Of a stretch of 64,000 nt of DNA, positions 11,750-24,439 are shown in pieces. This DNA is from Siderastrea radians. Taxonomy: Eukaryota > Cnidaria > Anthozoa > Scleractinia > Rhizangiidae. The notes beneath the pieces were generated by a model. That model saw only the letters and a list, made by a program, of their open reading frames with translations, was not told the origin of the DNA and did not search any database. Made by a program: the position numbers and the translations under genes. Position 1 is the first letter of the stretch. Each line of letters begins with the position of its first letter. Location: contig OZ024895.1 of the NCBI GenBank assembly GCA_964017195.1, positions 22,391,233-22,455,232 of the forward strand. Reading direction: 5' to 3'.

Positions 11750-11821
11750 CTCCCCGGCGGGGAATCGAACCCCGGTCTCCCGCGTGACAGGCGGGGATAG
11801 TCACCACTATACTACCGAGGA
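11750..11821 (-). tRNA. tRNA-Asp(GTC), Asp1 of U4
   Basis: Asp gene with G22 changed to C, weakening the D-stem (T13-C22). Same variant in the U5 and U6 Asp1 genes. Other stems intact. Confidence 0.9.
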
Positions 11822-12227
11822 TTTGGGTATTCGGAAAACTAGGTTCATCAAACCTTGGCCATGTTTTATCCCTGCATTTGATTGTTGAAAGACTGTGAAA
11901 TATAAAGTGTAAAATTTGGCGGCGAGGTAAGGCCGCTGGGTTATCATATCGCTTGATCATACTAAACACGCAGGGGACGCTAAAAAAGGATTAGGAAACG
12001 TAGTTCCTGGTGCTTGTCCTGACGTGTTACATTAATTCAAGAATGTCTGATTTTTTCCCTTAAATGTGATGGGGGTGGGGAACGGACAGTGAGTCCAATC
12101 TCAGTTAAAACCTTTAATTTGAACTTGAAAGATTGAAAATCGGGTTACGCTGCCGGATTCATCTTAACGGCTATCTTCAGGAATGCCGTTGGTGAAGTAG
12201 GCCAATCGTGTCTGTTTCTATCAAAGA

Positions 12228-12508
12228 ATAATAATAATAATAATGTTTAATACTTCTATGGCGCTTTTTACATTCACATTTGATCAAAAGTGCTTTACAA
12301 ACTTCAAAAATCCTCTCTAATAATAAATTACATGATTTAAACGAAATTATCTAAAAACTAAATGACTAACTAAACTATTTACATTATATTGCATAGGACA
12401 GTTAAAGAAAATTGGAATATGCCATTCTAAATAAATGCGTTTTTAGCATTGTCTTGAAAGTAATTATATTATTCTGGTCTCTTATCCCTTTTGGCAGTGC
12501 ATTCCAGA
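12228..12508 (-). repeat. SINE-like insertion with (ATT)n tail, U4
   Basis: Same copy as in U3. Confidence 0.55.
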
Positions 12509-12601
12509 AGAGAAAGTATAATAAAACGTCTAAGGCTCAGTGTGAAAGAAACGGCTTTTTTTTTTGCTCCAGTTAGAACCAAAAAAAAAAAAAAACGAAC
12601 A

Positions 12602-12674
12602 TGTTTCCGGCCAGACTTGAACTGGCGACCTTCCGCGTGTGAGGCGGACGTGATAACCACTACACTACGGAAAC
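12602..12674 (-). tRNA. tRNA-Val(CAC), U4
   Basis: Canonical copy identical to U1, followed by a long T-run. Confidence 0.95.
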
Positions 12675-13054
12675 TACCGAGAAGAAATGAGGATTATGCA
12701 ATTGGTTTACGATGTGAATTGAACTTGCCACTCTAGGAGAATGACGTTTATTAATCACTGATAAAATTGCTAACGGTCTTTCCATCCTTTAACACCATTT
12801 CCTACAATCAAAATACTTAAGCCCGAACGCTTAGTTTTCAGGCCTAAGTATTAAACTTTATCGCCTAAGGGAAATGCATACAGTTACCGAAAACAACAGG
12901 TGCAGATGAAAAATCTTCTTGAAGAAATTCGAAAAAAACCTTATCAGTCGGGGGGAGGAGAACATCCATTCCCCACCCACCCCTTGTACGTCCAAGGGTT
13001 AAAGTTAAGGTTTTTCTTGTTCTCTTACGTTCATTACGCAAAAAAGAAAATTGC

Positions 13055-13126
13055 CTCCCCGGCGGGGAATCGAATCCCGGTCTCCCGCGTGACAGGCGGG
13101 GATACTCACCACTATACTACCGAGGA
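13055..13126 (-). tRNA. tRNA-Asp(GTC), Asp2 of U4
   Basis: A53 variant identical to the U1 Asp2 copy. Confidence 0.85.
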
Positions 13127-14624
13127 TTTCGACAACTAGGAGATGAGGTTCATCAAACATTATCCATAAAAACAAAAAAGTCGTAGCTTTTGTTTACTCC
13201 CTGAATTTGATTGTACAAGATTGATGTTATGTGATTGGCCCGTCGTCTGATCATGAGTTAAACACTTAATGGACGTTTATAACAAAAGACATTAAAGAAA
13301 ACACATCACCGTTCGAAAAGAGTAGGGTACATAATCACCTGTGTTGTGAGCTAACATTACCTTTACCGTCGTAAGACAGCTTATTCGTTAGCTCTCAACC
13401 AACTGAATTGAAGGATTGATTGGTTTGGAGAATGCTGTGAAATTTGGCCAGAGCATGAATAGTGCGTTTGTTCACACGCTACGTTTTGTCGGCTTCTGGT
13501 CGCCCGAGTTGTCAGCCCGATGGGAGTGTGAATCACCACAGGCAGCCCAGACGGGCTTTCGGTGAAGTTCATTTAAAAACTGTCCGGGTATATGTAATAG
13601 CTCGAAATAAATCTTGTTTACCTTTACATTATTGTCTATTAAGTTTTCTTGTTTAATTTCTGGTCAATTTCGCACCGTTCTTTTACACAAATCGCATGAT
13701 AGCGTGGCCGCTTTAAGATTTGTAACGGACTAACCGCTGATAAAAGAATCGAAATATTTTCAAATAAAGCCTCCCTTCTTGAGCTCAATGTTCCCCTACT
13801 TGTCATGGCTGGTTTAAAAGATATTTTATCGCTTTTTTTTGGTGGTCTTGGCGGATGGTACCTCCAAGTAAAAAGAGCGACACCGAGTAATCGTTTCGGG
13901 TTTCATTTCAGTTCAAGGAATAGGCTGTGAATCTGGTGTCAAACTACACGTACGATTTGCTCTCCGATACTGTACTGGACCTGTAACTGCTGAAGCTTTA
14001 CCAAGAAAGGTTAGAGTGGTAAGGACTTTTATTGAAACTTTGTTTTTCTTTTTCCAGAAGCAAGAAAGCCTTTATTCAGTTTAGAATTTGCAGGGCATTT
14101 TGTGATGGGTCTCCCATCATGAAAATGCCAATTCTTTTTAGTATAAATGTAAGTAATTGCCAGGTCATCGAAACATGTTCTGCAAAAATTATTTTTATTT
14201 GCTTGTATCACAACCATTTAAATCATTATGCATCAGTACATATTTTAGTTCCTGGTGAATTCGTTTTCGTACTTCCACACACTAGCATAGCATTACTTTG
14301 TCATGAAATTGGACTTCGTTCTGGCGGAGATCACTCTGATCAAATGCGCTGAATAAAAAACGGCACTCGCTACCTTTCCATCGAGCGTCACACACAATCG
14401 TATTGATTTTATTGCCAAATCACACAAAGTTCAGTTGCATTTGGCTGATTTGGCCGCTGCCATGACGTGAAATACGTTAGTAAAAGAAAATACTAATAAA
14501 CTTTTGCTTTCTTCATCGTCTTGTTTCTTGCAATTACATTTATCAAACGTTCCTTCTACTTCAGTGTTCAAAATAAAATCAAAAAGAACAAAAGCAGTTC
14601 AAGAAAAAAAAGTTTCGACTCAGC

Positions 14625-14696
14625 CTCCCCGGCGGGGAATCGAACCCCGGTCTCCCGCGTGACAGGCGGGGATAGTCACCACTATACTACCGAGGA
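14625..14696 (-). tRNA. tRNA-Asp(GTC), Asp1 of U5
   Basis: C22 variant, same as U4. Confidence 0.9.
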
Positions 14697-15102
14697 TTTG
14701 GGTATTCGGAAAACTAGGTTCATCAAACCTTGGCCATGTTTTATCCCTGCATTTGATTGTTGAAAGACTGTGAAATATAAAGTGTAAAATTTGGCGGCGA
14801 GGTAAGGCCGCTGGGTTATCATATCGCTTGATCATACTAAACACGCAGGGGACGCTAAAAAAGGATTAGGAAACGTAGTTCCTGGTGCTTGTCCTGACGT
14901 GTTACATTAATTCAAGAATGTCTGATTTTTTCCCTTAAATGTGATGGGGGTGGGGAACGGACAGTGAGTCCAATCTCAGTTAAAACCTTTAATTTGAACT
15001 TGAAAGATTGAAAATCGGGTTACGCTGCCGGATTCATCTTAACGGCTATCTTCAGGAATGCCGTTGGTGAAGTAGGCCAATCGTGTCTGTTTCTATCAAA
15101 GA

Positions 15103-15383
15103 ATAATAATAATAATAATGTTTAATACTTCTATGGCGCTTTTTACATTCACATTTGATCAAAAGTGCTTTACAAACTTCAAAAATCCTCTCTAATAATA
15201 AATTACATGATTTAAACGAAATTATCTAAAAACTAAATGACTAACTAAACTATTTACATTATATTGCATAGGACAGTTAAAGAAAATTGGAATATGCCAT
15301 TCTAAATAAATGCGTTTTTAGCATTGTCTTGAAAGTAATTATATTATTCTGGTCTCTTATCCCTTTTGGCAGTGCATTCCAGA
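15103..15383 (-). repeat. SINE-like insertion with (ATT)n tail, U5
   Basis: Same copy as in U3 and U4. Confidence 0.55.
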
Positions 15384-15476
15384 AGAGAAAGTATAATAAA
15401 ACGTCTAAGGCTCAGTGTGAAAGAAACGGCTTTTTTTTTTGCTCCAGTTAGAACCAAAAAAAAAAAAAAACGAACA

Positions 15477-15549
15477 TGTTTCCGGCCAGACTTGAACTGG
15501 CGACCTTCCGCGTGTGAGGCGGACGTGATAACCACTACACTACGGAAAC
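15477..15549 (-). tRNA. tRNA-Val(CAC), U5
   Basis: Canonical copy, all stems paired, T-run after the gene. Confidence 0.95.
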
Positions 15550-15929
15550 TACCGAGAAGAAATGAGGATTATGCAATTGGTTTACGATGTGAATTGAACT
15601 TGCCACTCTAGGAGAATGACGTTTATTAATCACTGATAAAATTGCTAACGGTCTTTCCATCCTTTAACACCATTTCCTACAATCAAAATACTTAAGCCCG
15701 AACGCTTAGTTTTCAGGCCTAAGTATTAAACTTTATCGCCTAAGGGAAATGCATACAGTTACCGAAAACAACAGGTGCAGATGAAAAATCTTCTTGAAGA
15801 AATTCGAAAAAAACCTTATCAGTCGGGGGGAGGAGAACATCCATTCCCCACCCACCCCTTGTACGTCCAAGGGTTAAAGTTAAGGTTTTTCTTGTTCTCT
15901 TACGTTCATTACGCAAAAAAGAAAATTGC

Positions 15930-16001
15930 CTCCCCGGCGGGGAATCGAATCCCGGTCTCCCGCGTGACAGGCGGGGATACTCACCACTATACTACCGAGG
16001 A
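15930..16001 (-). tRNA. tRNA-Asp(GTC), Asp2 of U5
   Basis: A53 variant as in U1, U3 and U4. Confidence 0.85.
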
Positions 16002-16936
16002 TTTCGACAACTAGGAGATGAGGTTCATCAAACATTATCCATAAAAACAAAAAAGTCGTAGCTTTTGTTTACTCCCTGAATTTGATTGTACAAGATTGAT
16101 GTTATGTGATTGGCCCGTCGTCTGATCATGAGTTAAACACTTAATGGACGTTTATAACAAAAGACATTAAAGAAAACACATCACCGTTCGAAAAGAGTAG
16201 GGTACATAATCACCTGTGTTGTGAGCTAACATTACCTTTACCGTCGTAAGACAGCTTATTCGTTAGCTCTCAACCAACTGAATTGAAGGATTGATTGGTT
16301 TGGAGAATGCTGTGAAATTTGGCCAGAGCATGAATAGTGCGTTTGTTCACACGCTACGTTTTGTCGGCTTCTGGTCGCCCGAGTTGTCAGCCCGATGGGA
16401 GTGTGAATCACCACAGGCAGCCCAGACGGGCTTTCGGTGAAGTTCATTTAAAAACTGTCCGGGTATATGTAATAGCTCGAAATAAATCTTGTTTACCTTT
16501 ACATTATTGTCTATTAAGTTTTCTTGTTTAATTTCTGGTCAATTTCGCACCGTTCTTTTACACAAATCGCATGATAGCGTGGCCGCTTTAAGATTTGTAA
16601 CGGACTAACCGCTGATAAAAGAATCGAAATATTTTCAAATAAAGCCTGCCTTCCTTGAGCTCAATGTTCCCCTACTTGTCATGGCTGGTTTAAAAGATAT
16701 TTTATCGCTTTTTTTTGGTGGTCTTGGCGGATGGTACCTCCAAGTAAAAAGAGCGACACCGAGTAATCGCTTCGGGTTTCATTTTCAAGGAATAGGCTGT
16801 GAATCTGGTGTCAAACTACACGTACGATTTGCTCTCCGATACTGTCGGGCCGAAAAGTAGGGCCGACAAATCAGCATATCGTGTTAACCGGCTTTAGACC
16901 AAAAAACAACAACAACAACAAAACAAAGAAAGAAAG

Positions 16937-17009
16937 TGTTTCCGGCCAGGCTTGAACTGGCGACCTTCCACGTGTTAGGCGGACGTGATAACCACTACAC
17001 TACGGAAAC
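16937..17009 (-). tRNA. tRNA-Val(AAC), U5
   Basis: G30-T40 wobble variant identical to U3. Confidence 0.93.
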
Positions 17010-18413
17010 CACCATGAAGAAATAAACTGTGAAGTAATCAGCATTGTGCTAAACATTTCTCCATAGGAAAATTTACGATGTATTCATATCATACCTGCCT
17101 AGGACAAAAAGGTTTACTAACTACTGATAAAAGTGTTTACGGTCTTTCACGTCTCTTAAACAATTTCCTGGAACCGAAATGTCCACCCTGAAACCTCTTC
17201 AGTTCCTACATAAGTTGCAAGAAAAGTAATGAAGAGTGAAACTACAACTAGAACTCACATCTCTAAGGCAAACTAACCATAACTTAACTAAATAACAACA
17301 AGCACAACAACAACCTTATTAAAATGACCAGGTTTATTGACTAAACAACGGTTAAATGAAAATCACGCGATGGAACAGGCTTACCGTCATGTGCTACATG
17401 TTCGAAATACAGATTATGTAATATGCAAGAAATAACCGTAAAGTGCATGCATTACTGAAGATTTATCTGCTTTCATATCCCTTTGAAATCTCATCAGTTC
17501 TGTGGACCTGTAGGCAAACTAGGCAACAACAACAACTTTATTGAAATAACGGGGGTTTATTATATATAAGGGCCACAGATTTGTTAGCTCTGCTATTTAT
17601 ACCCTCAAGAGCAAAGACTGTATTTAGTTACCATGGAACAGGCTTACGGTTATATGCTAGATGTTCGAAATACAGATAATGTAACGTGCAGGAAATATCG
17701 TCACAGTTCACACTTAAAATTTATCCCCTTTCATATCTCTTTGGCCATGGAGTCTCATTTCTGTGGACCTGTAACTGCTGAAGCTTTACCAAGAAAGGTT
17801 AGAGTGGTAAGGACTTTTTTTTGAAACTTTGTTTTTCTTTTTCCAGAAGCAAGAAAGCCTTTATTCAGTTTAGAATTTGCAGGGCATTTTGTGATGGGTC
17901 TCCCATCATGAAAATGCCAATTCTTTTTAGTATAAATGTAAGTAATTGCCAGGTCATCGAAACATGTTCTGCAAAAATTATTTTTATTTGCTTGTATCAC
18001 AACCATTTAAATCATTATGCATCAGTACATATTTTAGTTCCTGGTGAATTCGTTTTCGTACTTCCACACACTAGCATAGCATTACTTTGTCATGAAATTG
18101 GACTTCGTTCTGGCGGAGATCACTCTGATCAAATGCGCTGAATAAAAAACGGCACTCGCTACCTTTCCATCGAGCGTCACACACAATCGTATTGATTTTA
18201 TTGCCAAATCACACAAAGTTCAGTTGCATTTGGCTGATTTGGCCGCTGCCATGACGTGAAATACGTTAGTAAAAGAAAATACTAATAAACTTTTGCTTTC
18301 TTCATCGTCTTGTTTCTTGCAATTACATTTATCAAACGTTCCTTCTACTTCAGTGTTCAAAATAAAATCAAAAAGAACAAAAGCAGTTCAAGAAAAAAAA
18401 GTTTCGACTCAGC

Positions 18414-18485
18414 CTCCCCGGCGGGGAATCGAACCCCGGTCTCCCGCGTGACAGGCGGGGATAGTCACCACTATACTACCGAGGA
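18414..18485 (-). tRNA. tRNA-Asp(GTC), Asp1 of U6
   Basis: C22 variant shared with U4 and U5. Confidence 0.9.
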
Positions 18486-18891
18486 TTTGGGTATTCGGAA
18501 AACTAGGTTCATCAAACCTTGGCCATGTTTTATCCCTGCATTTGATTGTTGAAAGACTGTGAAATATAAAGTGTAAAATTTGGCGGCGAGGTAAGGCCGC
18601 TGGGTTATCATATCGCTTGATCATACTAAACACGCAGGGGACGCTAAAAAAGGATTAGGAAACGTAGTTCCTGGTGCTTGTCCTGACGTGTTACATTAAT
18701 TCAAGAATGTCTGATTTTTTCCCTTAAATGTGATGGGGGTGGGGAACGGACAGTGAGTCCAATCTCAGTTAAAACCTTTAATTTGAACTTGAAAGATTGA
18801 AAATCGGGTTACGCTGCCGGATTCATCTTAACGGCTATCTTCAGGAATGCCGTTGGTGAAGTAGGCCAATCGTGTCTGTTTCTATCAAAGA

Positions 18892-19171
18892 ATAATAATA
18901 ATAATAATGTTTAATACTTCTATGGCGCTTTTTACATTCACATTTGATCAAAAGTGCTTTACAAACTTCAAAAATCCTCTCTAATAATAAATTACATGAT
19001 TTAAACGAAATTATCTAAAAACTAAATGACTAACTAAACTATTTACATTATATTGCATAGGACAGTTAAAGAAAATTGGAATATGCCATTCTAAATAAAT
19101 GCGTTTTTAGCATTGTCTTGAAAGTAATTATATTATTCTGGTCTCTTATCCCTTTTGGCAGTGCATTCCAG
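18892..19171 (-). repeat. SINE-like insertion with (ATT)n tail, U6
   Basis: Same copy as in U3-U5; the last unit to carry it. Confidence 0.55.
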
Positions 19172-19264
19172 AAGAGAAAGTATAATAAAACGTCTAAGGC
19201 TCAGTGTGAAAGAAACGGCTTTTTTTTTTGCTCCAGTTAGAACCAAAAAAAAAAAAAACGAACA

Positions 19265-19337
19265 TGTTTCCGGCCAAAATTGAACTGGCGACCTTCCGCG
19301 TGTGAGGCGGACGTGATAACCACTACACTACGGAAAC
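19265..19337 (-). tRNA. tRNA-Val(CAC), U6, T-arm altered
   Basis: T-arm reads GCCAG-TTCAATT-TTGGC: base 61 is T (G53-T61 wobble) and the loop has lost its usual G. Anticodon CAC kept. Likely weak or a pseudogene because the B box is damaged. Confidence 0.7.
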
Positions 19338-19720
19338 TACCGAGAAGAAATGAGGATTATGCAATTGGTTTACGATGTGAATTGAACTTGCCACTCTAGG
19401 AGAATGACGTTTATTAATCACTGATAAAATTGCTAACGGTCTTTCCATCCTTTAACACCATTTCCTACAATCAAAATACTTAAGCCCGAACGCTTAGTTT
19501 TCAGGCCTAAGTATTAAACTTTATCGCCTAAGGGAAATGCATACAGTTACCGAAAACAACAGGTGCAGATGAAAAATCTTCTTGAAGAAATTCGAAAAAA
19601 ACCTTATCAGTCGGGGGGAGGAGAACATCCATTCCCCACCCACCCCTTGTACGTCCAAGGGTTAAAGTTAAGGTTTTTCTTGTTCTCTTACGTTCATTAC
19701 GCAAAAAAGAAAATTGCCTC

Positions 19721-19792
19721 CCCCCCGGCGGGGAATCGAATCCCGGTCTTCCGCGTGACAGGCGGGGATACTCACCACTATACTACCGAGGA
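19721..19792 (-). tRNA. tRNA-Asp(GTC), Asp2 of U6
   Basis: Same three defects as U2 Asp2: A53, A43 and extra Cs at the acceptor end. Confidence 0.7.
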
Positions 19793-20739
19793 TTTCGACA
19801 GCTAGGAGATGAGGTTCATCAAAAAAACAAAAGACAAACAAACAAACAAACAAAAAAGTCGTAGCTTTTGTTTACTCCCTGAATTTGATTGTACAAGATT
19901 GATGTTATGTGATTGGCCCGTCGTCTGATCAAGAGTTAAACACTTAATGGACGTTTATAACAAAAGACATTAAAGAAAACACATCACCGTTCGAAAAGAG
20001 TAGGGTACATGATCACCTGTGTTGTGAGCTAAAATTACCTTTACCGTCGTAAGACAGCTTATTCGTTAGCTCTCAACCAACTGAATTGAAGGATTGATTG
20101 GTTTGGAGAATGCTGTGAAATTTGGCCAGAGCATGAATAGTGCGTTTGTTCACACGCTACGTTTTGTCGGCTTCTGGTCGCCCGAGTTGTCAGCCCGATG
20201 GGAGTGTGAATCACCACAGGCAGCCCAGACGGGCTTTCGGTGAAGTTCATTTAAAAACTGTCCGGGTATATGTAATAGCTCGAAATAAATCTTGTTTACC
20301 TTTACATTATTGTCTATTAAGTTTTCTTGTTTAATTTCTGGTCAATTTCGCACCGTTCTTTTACACAAATCGCATGATAGCGTGGCCGCTTTAAGATTTG
20401 TAACGGACTAACCGCTGATAAAAGAATCGAAATATTTTCAAATAAAGCCTGCCTTCCTTGAGCTCAATGTTCCCCTACTTGTCATGGCTGGTTTAAAAGA
20501 TATTTTATCGCTTTTTTTTGGTGGTCTTGGCGGATGGTACCTCCAAGTAAAAAGAGCGACACCGAGTAATCGCTTCGGGTTTCATTTTCAAGGAATAGGC
20601 TGTGAATCTGGTGTCAAACTACACGTACGATTTGCTCTCCGATACTGTCGGGCCGAAAAGTAGGGCCGACAAATCAGCATATCGTGTTAACCGGCTTTAG
20701 ACCAAAAAACAACAACAACAACAAAACAAAGAAAGAAAG

Positions 20740-20812
20740 TGTTTCCGGCCAGGCTTGAACTGGCGACCTTCCACGTGTTAGGCGGACGTGATAACCACTA
20801 CACTACGGAAAC
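20740..20812 (-). tRNA. tRNA-Val(AAC), U6
   Basis: G30-T40 wobble variant, otherwise intact. Confidence 0.93.
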
Positions 20813-22169
20813 CACCATGAAGAAATAAACTGTGAAGTAATCAGCATTGTGCTAAACATTTCTCCATAGGAAAATTTACGATGTATTCATATCATACCTG
20901 CCTAGGACAAAAAGGTTTACTAACTACTGATAAAAGTGTTTACGGTCTTTCACGTCTCTTAAACAATTTCCTGGAACCGAAATGTCCACCCTGAAACCTC
21001 TTCAGTTCCTACATAAGTTGCAAGAAAAGTAATGAAGAGTGAAACTAGAACTAGAACTCACATCTCTAAGGCAAACTAACCATAACTTAACTAAATAACA
21101 ACAAGCACAACAACAACCTTATTAAAATGACCAGGTTTATTGACTAAACAAAGTTAAATGAAAATCACGCGATGGAACAGGCTTACCGTCATGTGCTACA
21201 TGTTCGAAATACAGATTATGTAATATGCAAGAAATAACCGTAAAGTGCATGCATTACTGAAGATTTATCTGCTTTCATATCCCTTTGAAATCTCATCAGT
21301 TCTGTGGACCTGTAGGCAAACTAGGCAACAACAACAACTTTATTGAAATAACGGGGGTTTATTATATATATAAGGGCCACAGATTTGTTAGCTCTGCTAT
21401 TTATACCCTCAAGAGCAAAGACTGTATTTAGTTACCATGGAACAGGCTTACGGTTATATGCTAGATGTTCGAAATACAGATAATGTAACGTGCAGGAAAT
21501 ATCGTCACAGTTCACACTTAAAATTTATCCCCTTTCATATCTCTTTGGCCATGGAGTCTCACTTCTGTGGACCTGTAACAGCTGAAGCTTTACCAAGAAA
21601 GGTTAGAGTGGTAAGGACTTTTTTTTGAAACTTTTTTTTTCTTTTTCCAGAAGCAAGAAAGCCTTTATTCAGTTTAGAATTTGCAGGGCATTTTGTGATG
21701 GGTCTCCCATCATGAAAATGCCAATTCTTTTTAGTATAAATGTAAGTAATTGCCAGGTCATCGAAACATGTTCTGCAAAAATTATTTTTATTTGCTTGTA
21801 TCACAACCATTTAAATCATTATGCATCAGTACATATTTTAGTTCCTGGTGAATTCGTTTTCGTACTTCCACACACTAGCATAGCATTACTTTGTCATGTA
21901 ATTGGACTTCGTTCTGGTAGAGATCACTCTGATCAAATGCGCTGAATAAAAAACGGCACTCGCTACCTTTCCATCGAGCGTCACAATCGTATTGATTTTA
22001 TTGCCAAATCACACAAAGTTCAGTTGCATTTGGCTGATTTGGCCGCTGCCATGACGTGAAATACGTTAGTAAAAGAACATACTAATAAACTTTTGCTTTC
22101 TTCATCGTCTTGTTTCTTGCAATTACATTTATCAAACGTTCCTTCTACTTCAGTGTTCAAAATAAAATC

Positions 22170-22690
22170 ACACTGTAAAAATTGACTAGTTAAATTAACC
22201 AATTAAAATAGTTGTGAAATGCATCTGAGACAACTACCTTTTTTTAGTCACTTTGACCGGTTCTAAATAGTTAAAATAACCAGGTTCTTTGGTTTGAAAT
22301 AACCAATTATCACCAGTTATAATAACCACTGACAAGGTTATTTTGGCTTTTCTGTTTAGTCGTTCTGTCTCTGACATTTTTGTTATTTTAACTATCAGAA
22401 TTAGTTGTTGTAACCCGTTTATTTTTAGTTGCAATAACCAATATCTTTAGTGAAAGTAACTCAATTCATTCGGTTATTGACCATTCAAATTGGTTAAATC
22501 TGCTATTTATAAAAGTACCTGGGATGCATCTGAGACAACCCATTTTTTTTAGTTACTTTTTGTTATTTTAACTAAAAATATTGGGTTAACCAAAACTGTT
22601 ATTTTAACCTTTATATGATCAGTTGACTTGACCATTTCAGCAAGTTAAAATGACCCTTTAAAATAGATCAAGATGACAAACAGTTTTGGT
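22170..22690. repeat. Degenerate TTAAAATAACC-motif repeat, U7
   Basis: Left part of the inserted segment. Motifs of the form (G)GTTATTTTAACC and their complements recur about every 20-40 bp, and a block starting ATGCATCTGAGACAAC occurs twice, about 305 bp apart (22,219 and 22,524). Degenerate satellite-like sequence, no coding. Confidence 0.5.
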
Positions 22691-22702
22691 TAAATGCACA
22701 TC

Positions 22703-23316
22703 TTTATTAAGCGTTCTCGAAAACGTATAACTGGCCGTTGCTGGTGGTTGTAACTGGAAATGTTCTTTTATAGTCTTCTTCTGAAGAAGAAGAATGTGCG
22801 CCATGTCAGTAGCAGCCATGCAAGATACGTTTTTCCATTTCTGAAAACAATGATTGAAATGAAATTATTACTGAGAAATATAATAGTGATTCATGATAAA
22901 TAGTTATTCTGCAAAACTAAAGCTTTCTTTGGAATTAGCCAATCTGCGTTGCATTACAAGGTACTTGTGAATAATATAACTGAATTATTATATTCTGACC
23001 AAGTTATGGACGTTAGCCTCCTGGAACAGTTGTCCAAGGCTAAACTTTCCTGACTGAACCATTAAACTGGGTTAAAGTAGGATCTCGCTCCATGAAGGTC
23101 TTGATAGGCAGAGGCAAACTAGAATGACGAATGAGACTTAGCATTGCTTTTACTCCGTGGATAAGGTTGGACCTCGCAAAGTATTGTTTGTTCAATAAAT
23201 TTTACGGAAACACTTATGTCTTTATATTTATCCTTCACCCTACATTTGACACATCTTCCAAATGCACCCTTTCCTAAAATCATGTCACTTTCAACCTCTA
23301 GCAAGCTTTTGGTCAC
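22703..23316 (-). pseudogene. Captured protein-kinase-like gene fragment, U7 copy
   Basis: Read on the minus strand, the exon 23,316-23,050 encodes a glycine-rich-loop start, ILGKGAFGRCVKCRV, followed by VSVKFI with the ATP-binding lysine position. A frameshift near 23,160 moves on to IKTFMERDPTLTQFNG. The splice donor is mutated to GAAAGT (23,049-23,044). A good acceptor (TTTTCAG, 22,843) opens a second piece ending in an AATAAA signal (22,708-22,703). Only the N-lobe of a kinase is present, so it cannot be active. Probably a gene piece captured by or co-inserted with a repeat. The same fragment sits in U8. Confidence 0.6.
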
Positions 23317-23899
23317 ATAATCTTGCTTCTTGGAATATCTGTATATCTATTCCTTAAAATTACTGCTGCGTGGCAGAAGAAACAAGTTCATTGTAGCCTG
23401 TTCCAGGCGTTCAGATAGTGGAGCGCGAGCGAAAAATATAGCGAGCGAAAGAGCGGGAAAAAACGAGGGGAGACTGGGGAAGAGGACGAGGGAACGCCTG
23501 TGAAATTAATTTTAAAAAGCCCATGCCGCCCACTTTAGACCGCCGACAGCGGCAGAGAAACATGAACCCAGGGTCAGGTCAAAGTAAACAAGAAAGATAT
23601 GTAATTATACTCACCGAAATAGGTTTCACCCGAGTTTGAACTGGAAGCGTTGGGAATGAACATTGCAAAATTTTCTGCGATACGGAAACGCAAATGTCAT
23701 CTCCGCTACTGGACCAATAAAGGTAACGAGAATCACAGACGACTTTATATACACATCGGTTTATCAAATTGATGAAGTGAAATTAAAGCTTTTCACTCTG
23801 TGACGGAATGAACTTCGTCGTCTTCATCGATTGCAATGGGTACGATATGCTTGTTGTTGTTCTTTTCTCCATTCCTTAGACAGCAGGCTTTCAGGTCTT

Positions 23900-24190
23900 T
23901 CATAAACAATCTAGCCGATCCATTTTTCCTGCTCCTTCTTCGTCTTCTTCTTCTTCGTCTACTCCGATAGCCAGCGCTCTAATTCGGATGCTTTGAAGCT
24001 GTTCTACTTGGTCTTTCATGATTGCGACAAGCGGAGTGACCACAATTATCTTAGAAACAGCGCCTCTTTGCAATGCGTTGATTAACCTTGAAAAAAGTTG
24101 AAAGATCAAGCTATTTCCAAATCCTGTTGGAAGAATGGCAATGAGACCTCTTCCCAGAAACACGTTTTGAAGACAATCTTTTTATTCCAT
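23900..24190 (-). pseudogene. RecQ-like helicase fragment, Walker A dead
   Basis: Minus-strand translation contains LIAILPTGFGNSLIFQLF, matching motif I of RecQ-type superfamily-2 helicases, then VTPLVAIMKDQVEQL matching motif Ia. The essential lysine of GxGKS is asparagine here, and the frame ends in an acidic run and a stop after about 87 residues. No DEAH box or later motifs. A captured or leftover helicase fragment, surely inactive. Confidence 0.75.
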
Positions 24191-24439
24191 TTGCAAAGTA
24201 TCCACATTTGGGAAATCGTCAAGCGCTTGCCGTGCAGTTATTCAACCGTGCGTGACTCGATGGAGGATGACCTTCGCACGGGCACGCCATATCGCATTTC
24301 TTGTCTGCGTTGTTTTGTTGTTTAGTCATTGGTTCTGGTTTTGCATTCCGTGGTTCTCATGTGCGCCCAGGTAGGCTTGATGCTTTTGGGACACGTGCAT
24401 GAGTCGTACGGCCACTGCACTGGACTTTTGAATTTAAAA

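Larger units (their letters stand above)
11104..13979. repeat. Tandem tRNA unit U4 (short form)
   Basis: Second short unit, with the same deletion junction as U1 (near 13,973) and the same private CTCCCTTCTTGAGC variant. It is collinear with the first part of U5 at a +2875 offset (11750/14625, 12602/15477, 13055/15930) and shares U5-specific variants such as CACACAATCG and a GATAGTCACC D-arm. Confidence 0.9.
13980..17767. repeat. Tandem tRNA unit U5 (long form)
   Basis: Appears mosaic: its left part matches U4 at +2875 and its right part, with Val(AAC), matches U3 at +6664. This is what unequal crossover or gene conversion between U3 and U4 would leave. Confidence 0.85.
17768..21571. repeat. 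Tandem tRNA unit U6 (long form)
   Basis: Last regular unit. Asp1 side matches U4/U5; the Asp2 flank (run of Cs, CAAACAAACAAA tract) matches U2. Again a mosaic. Confidence 0.88.
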
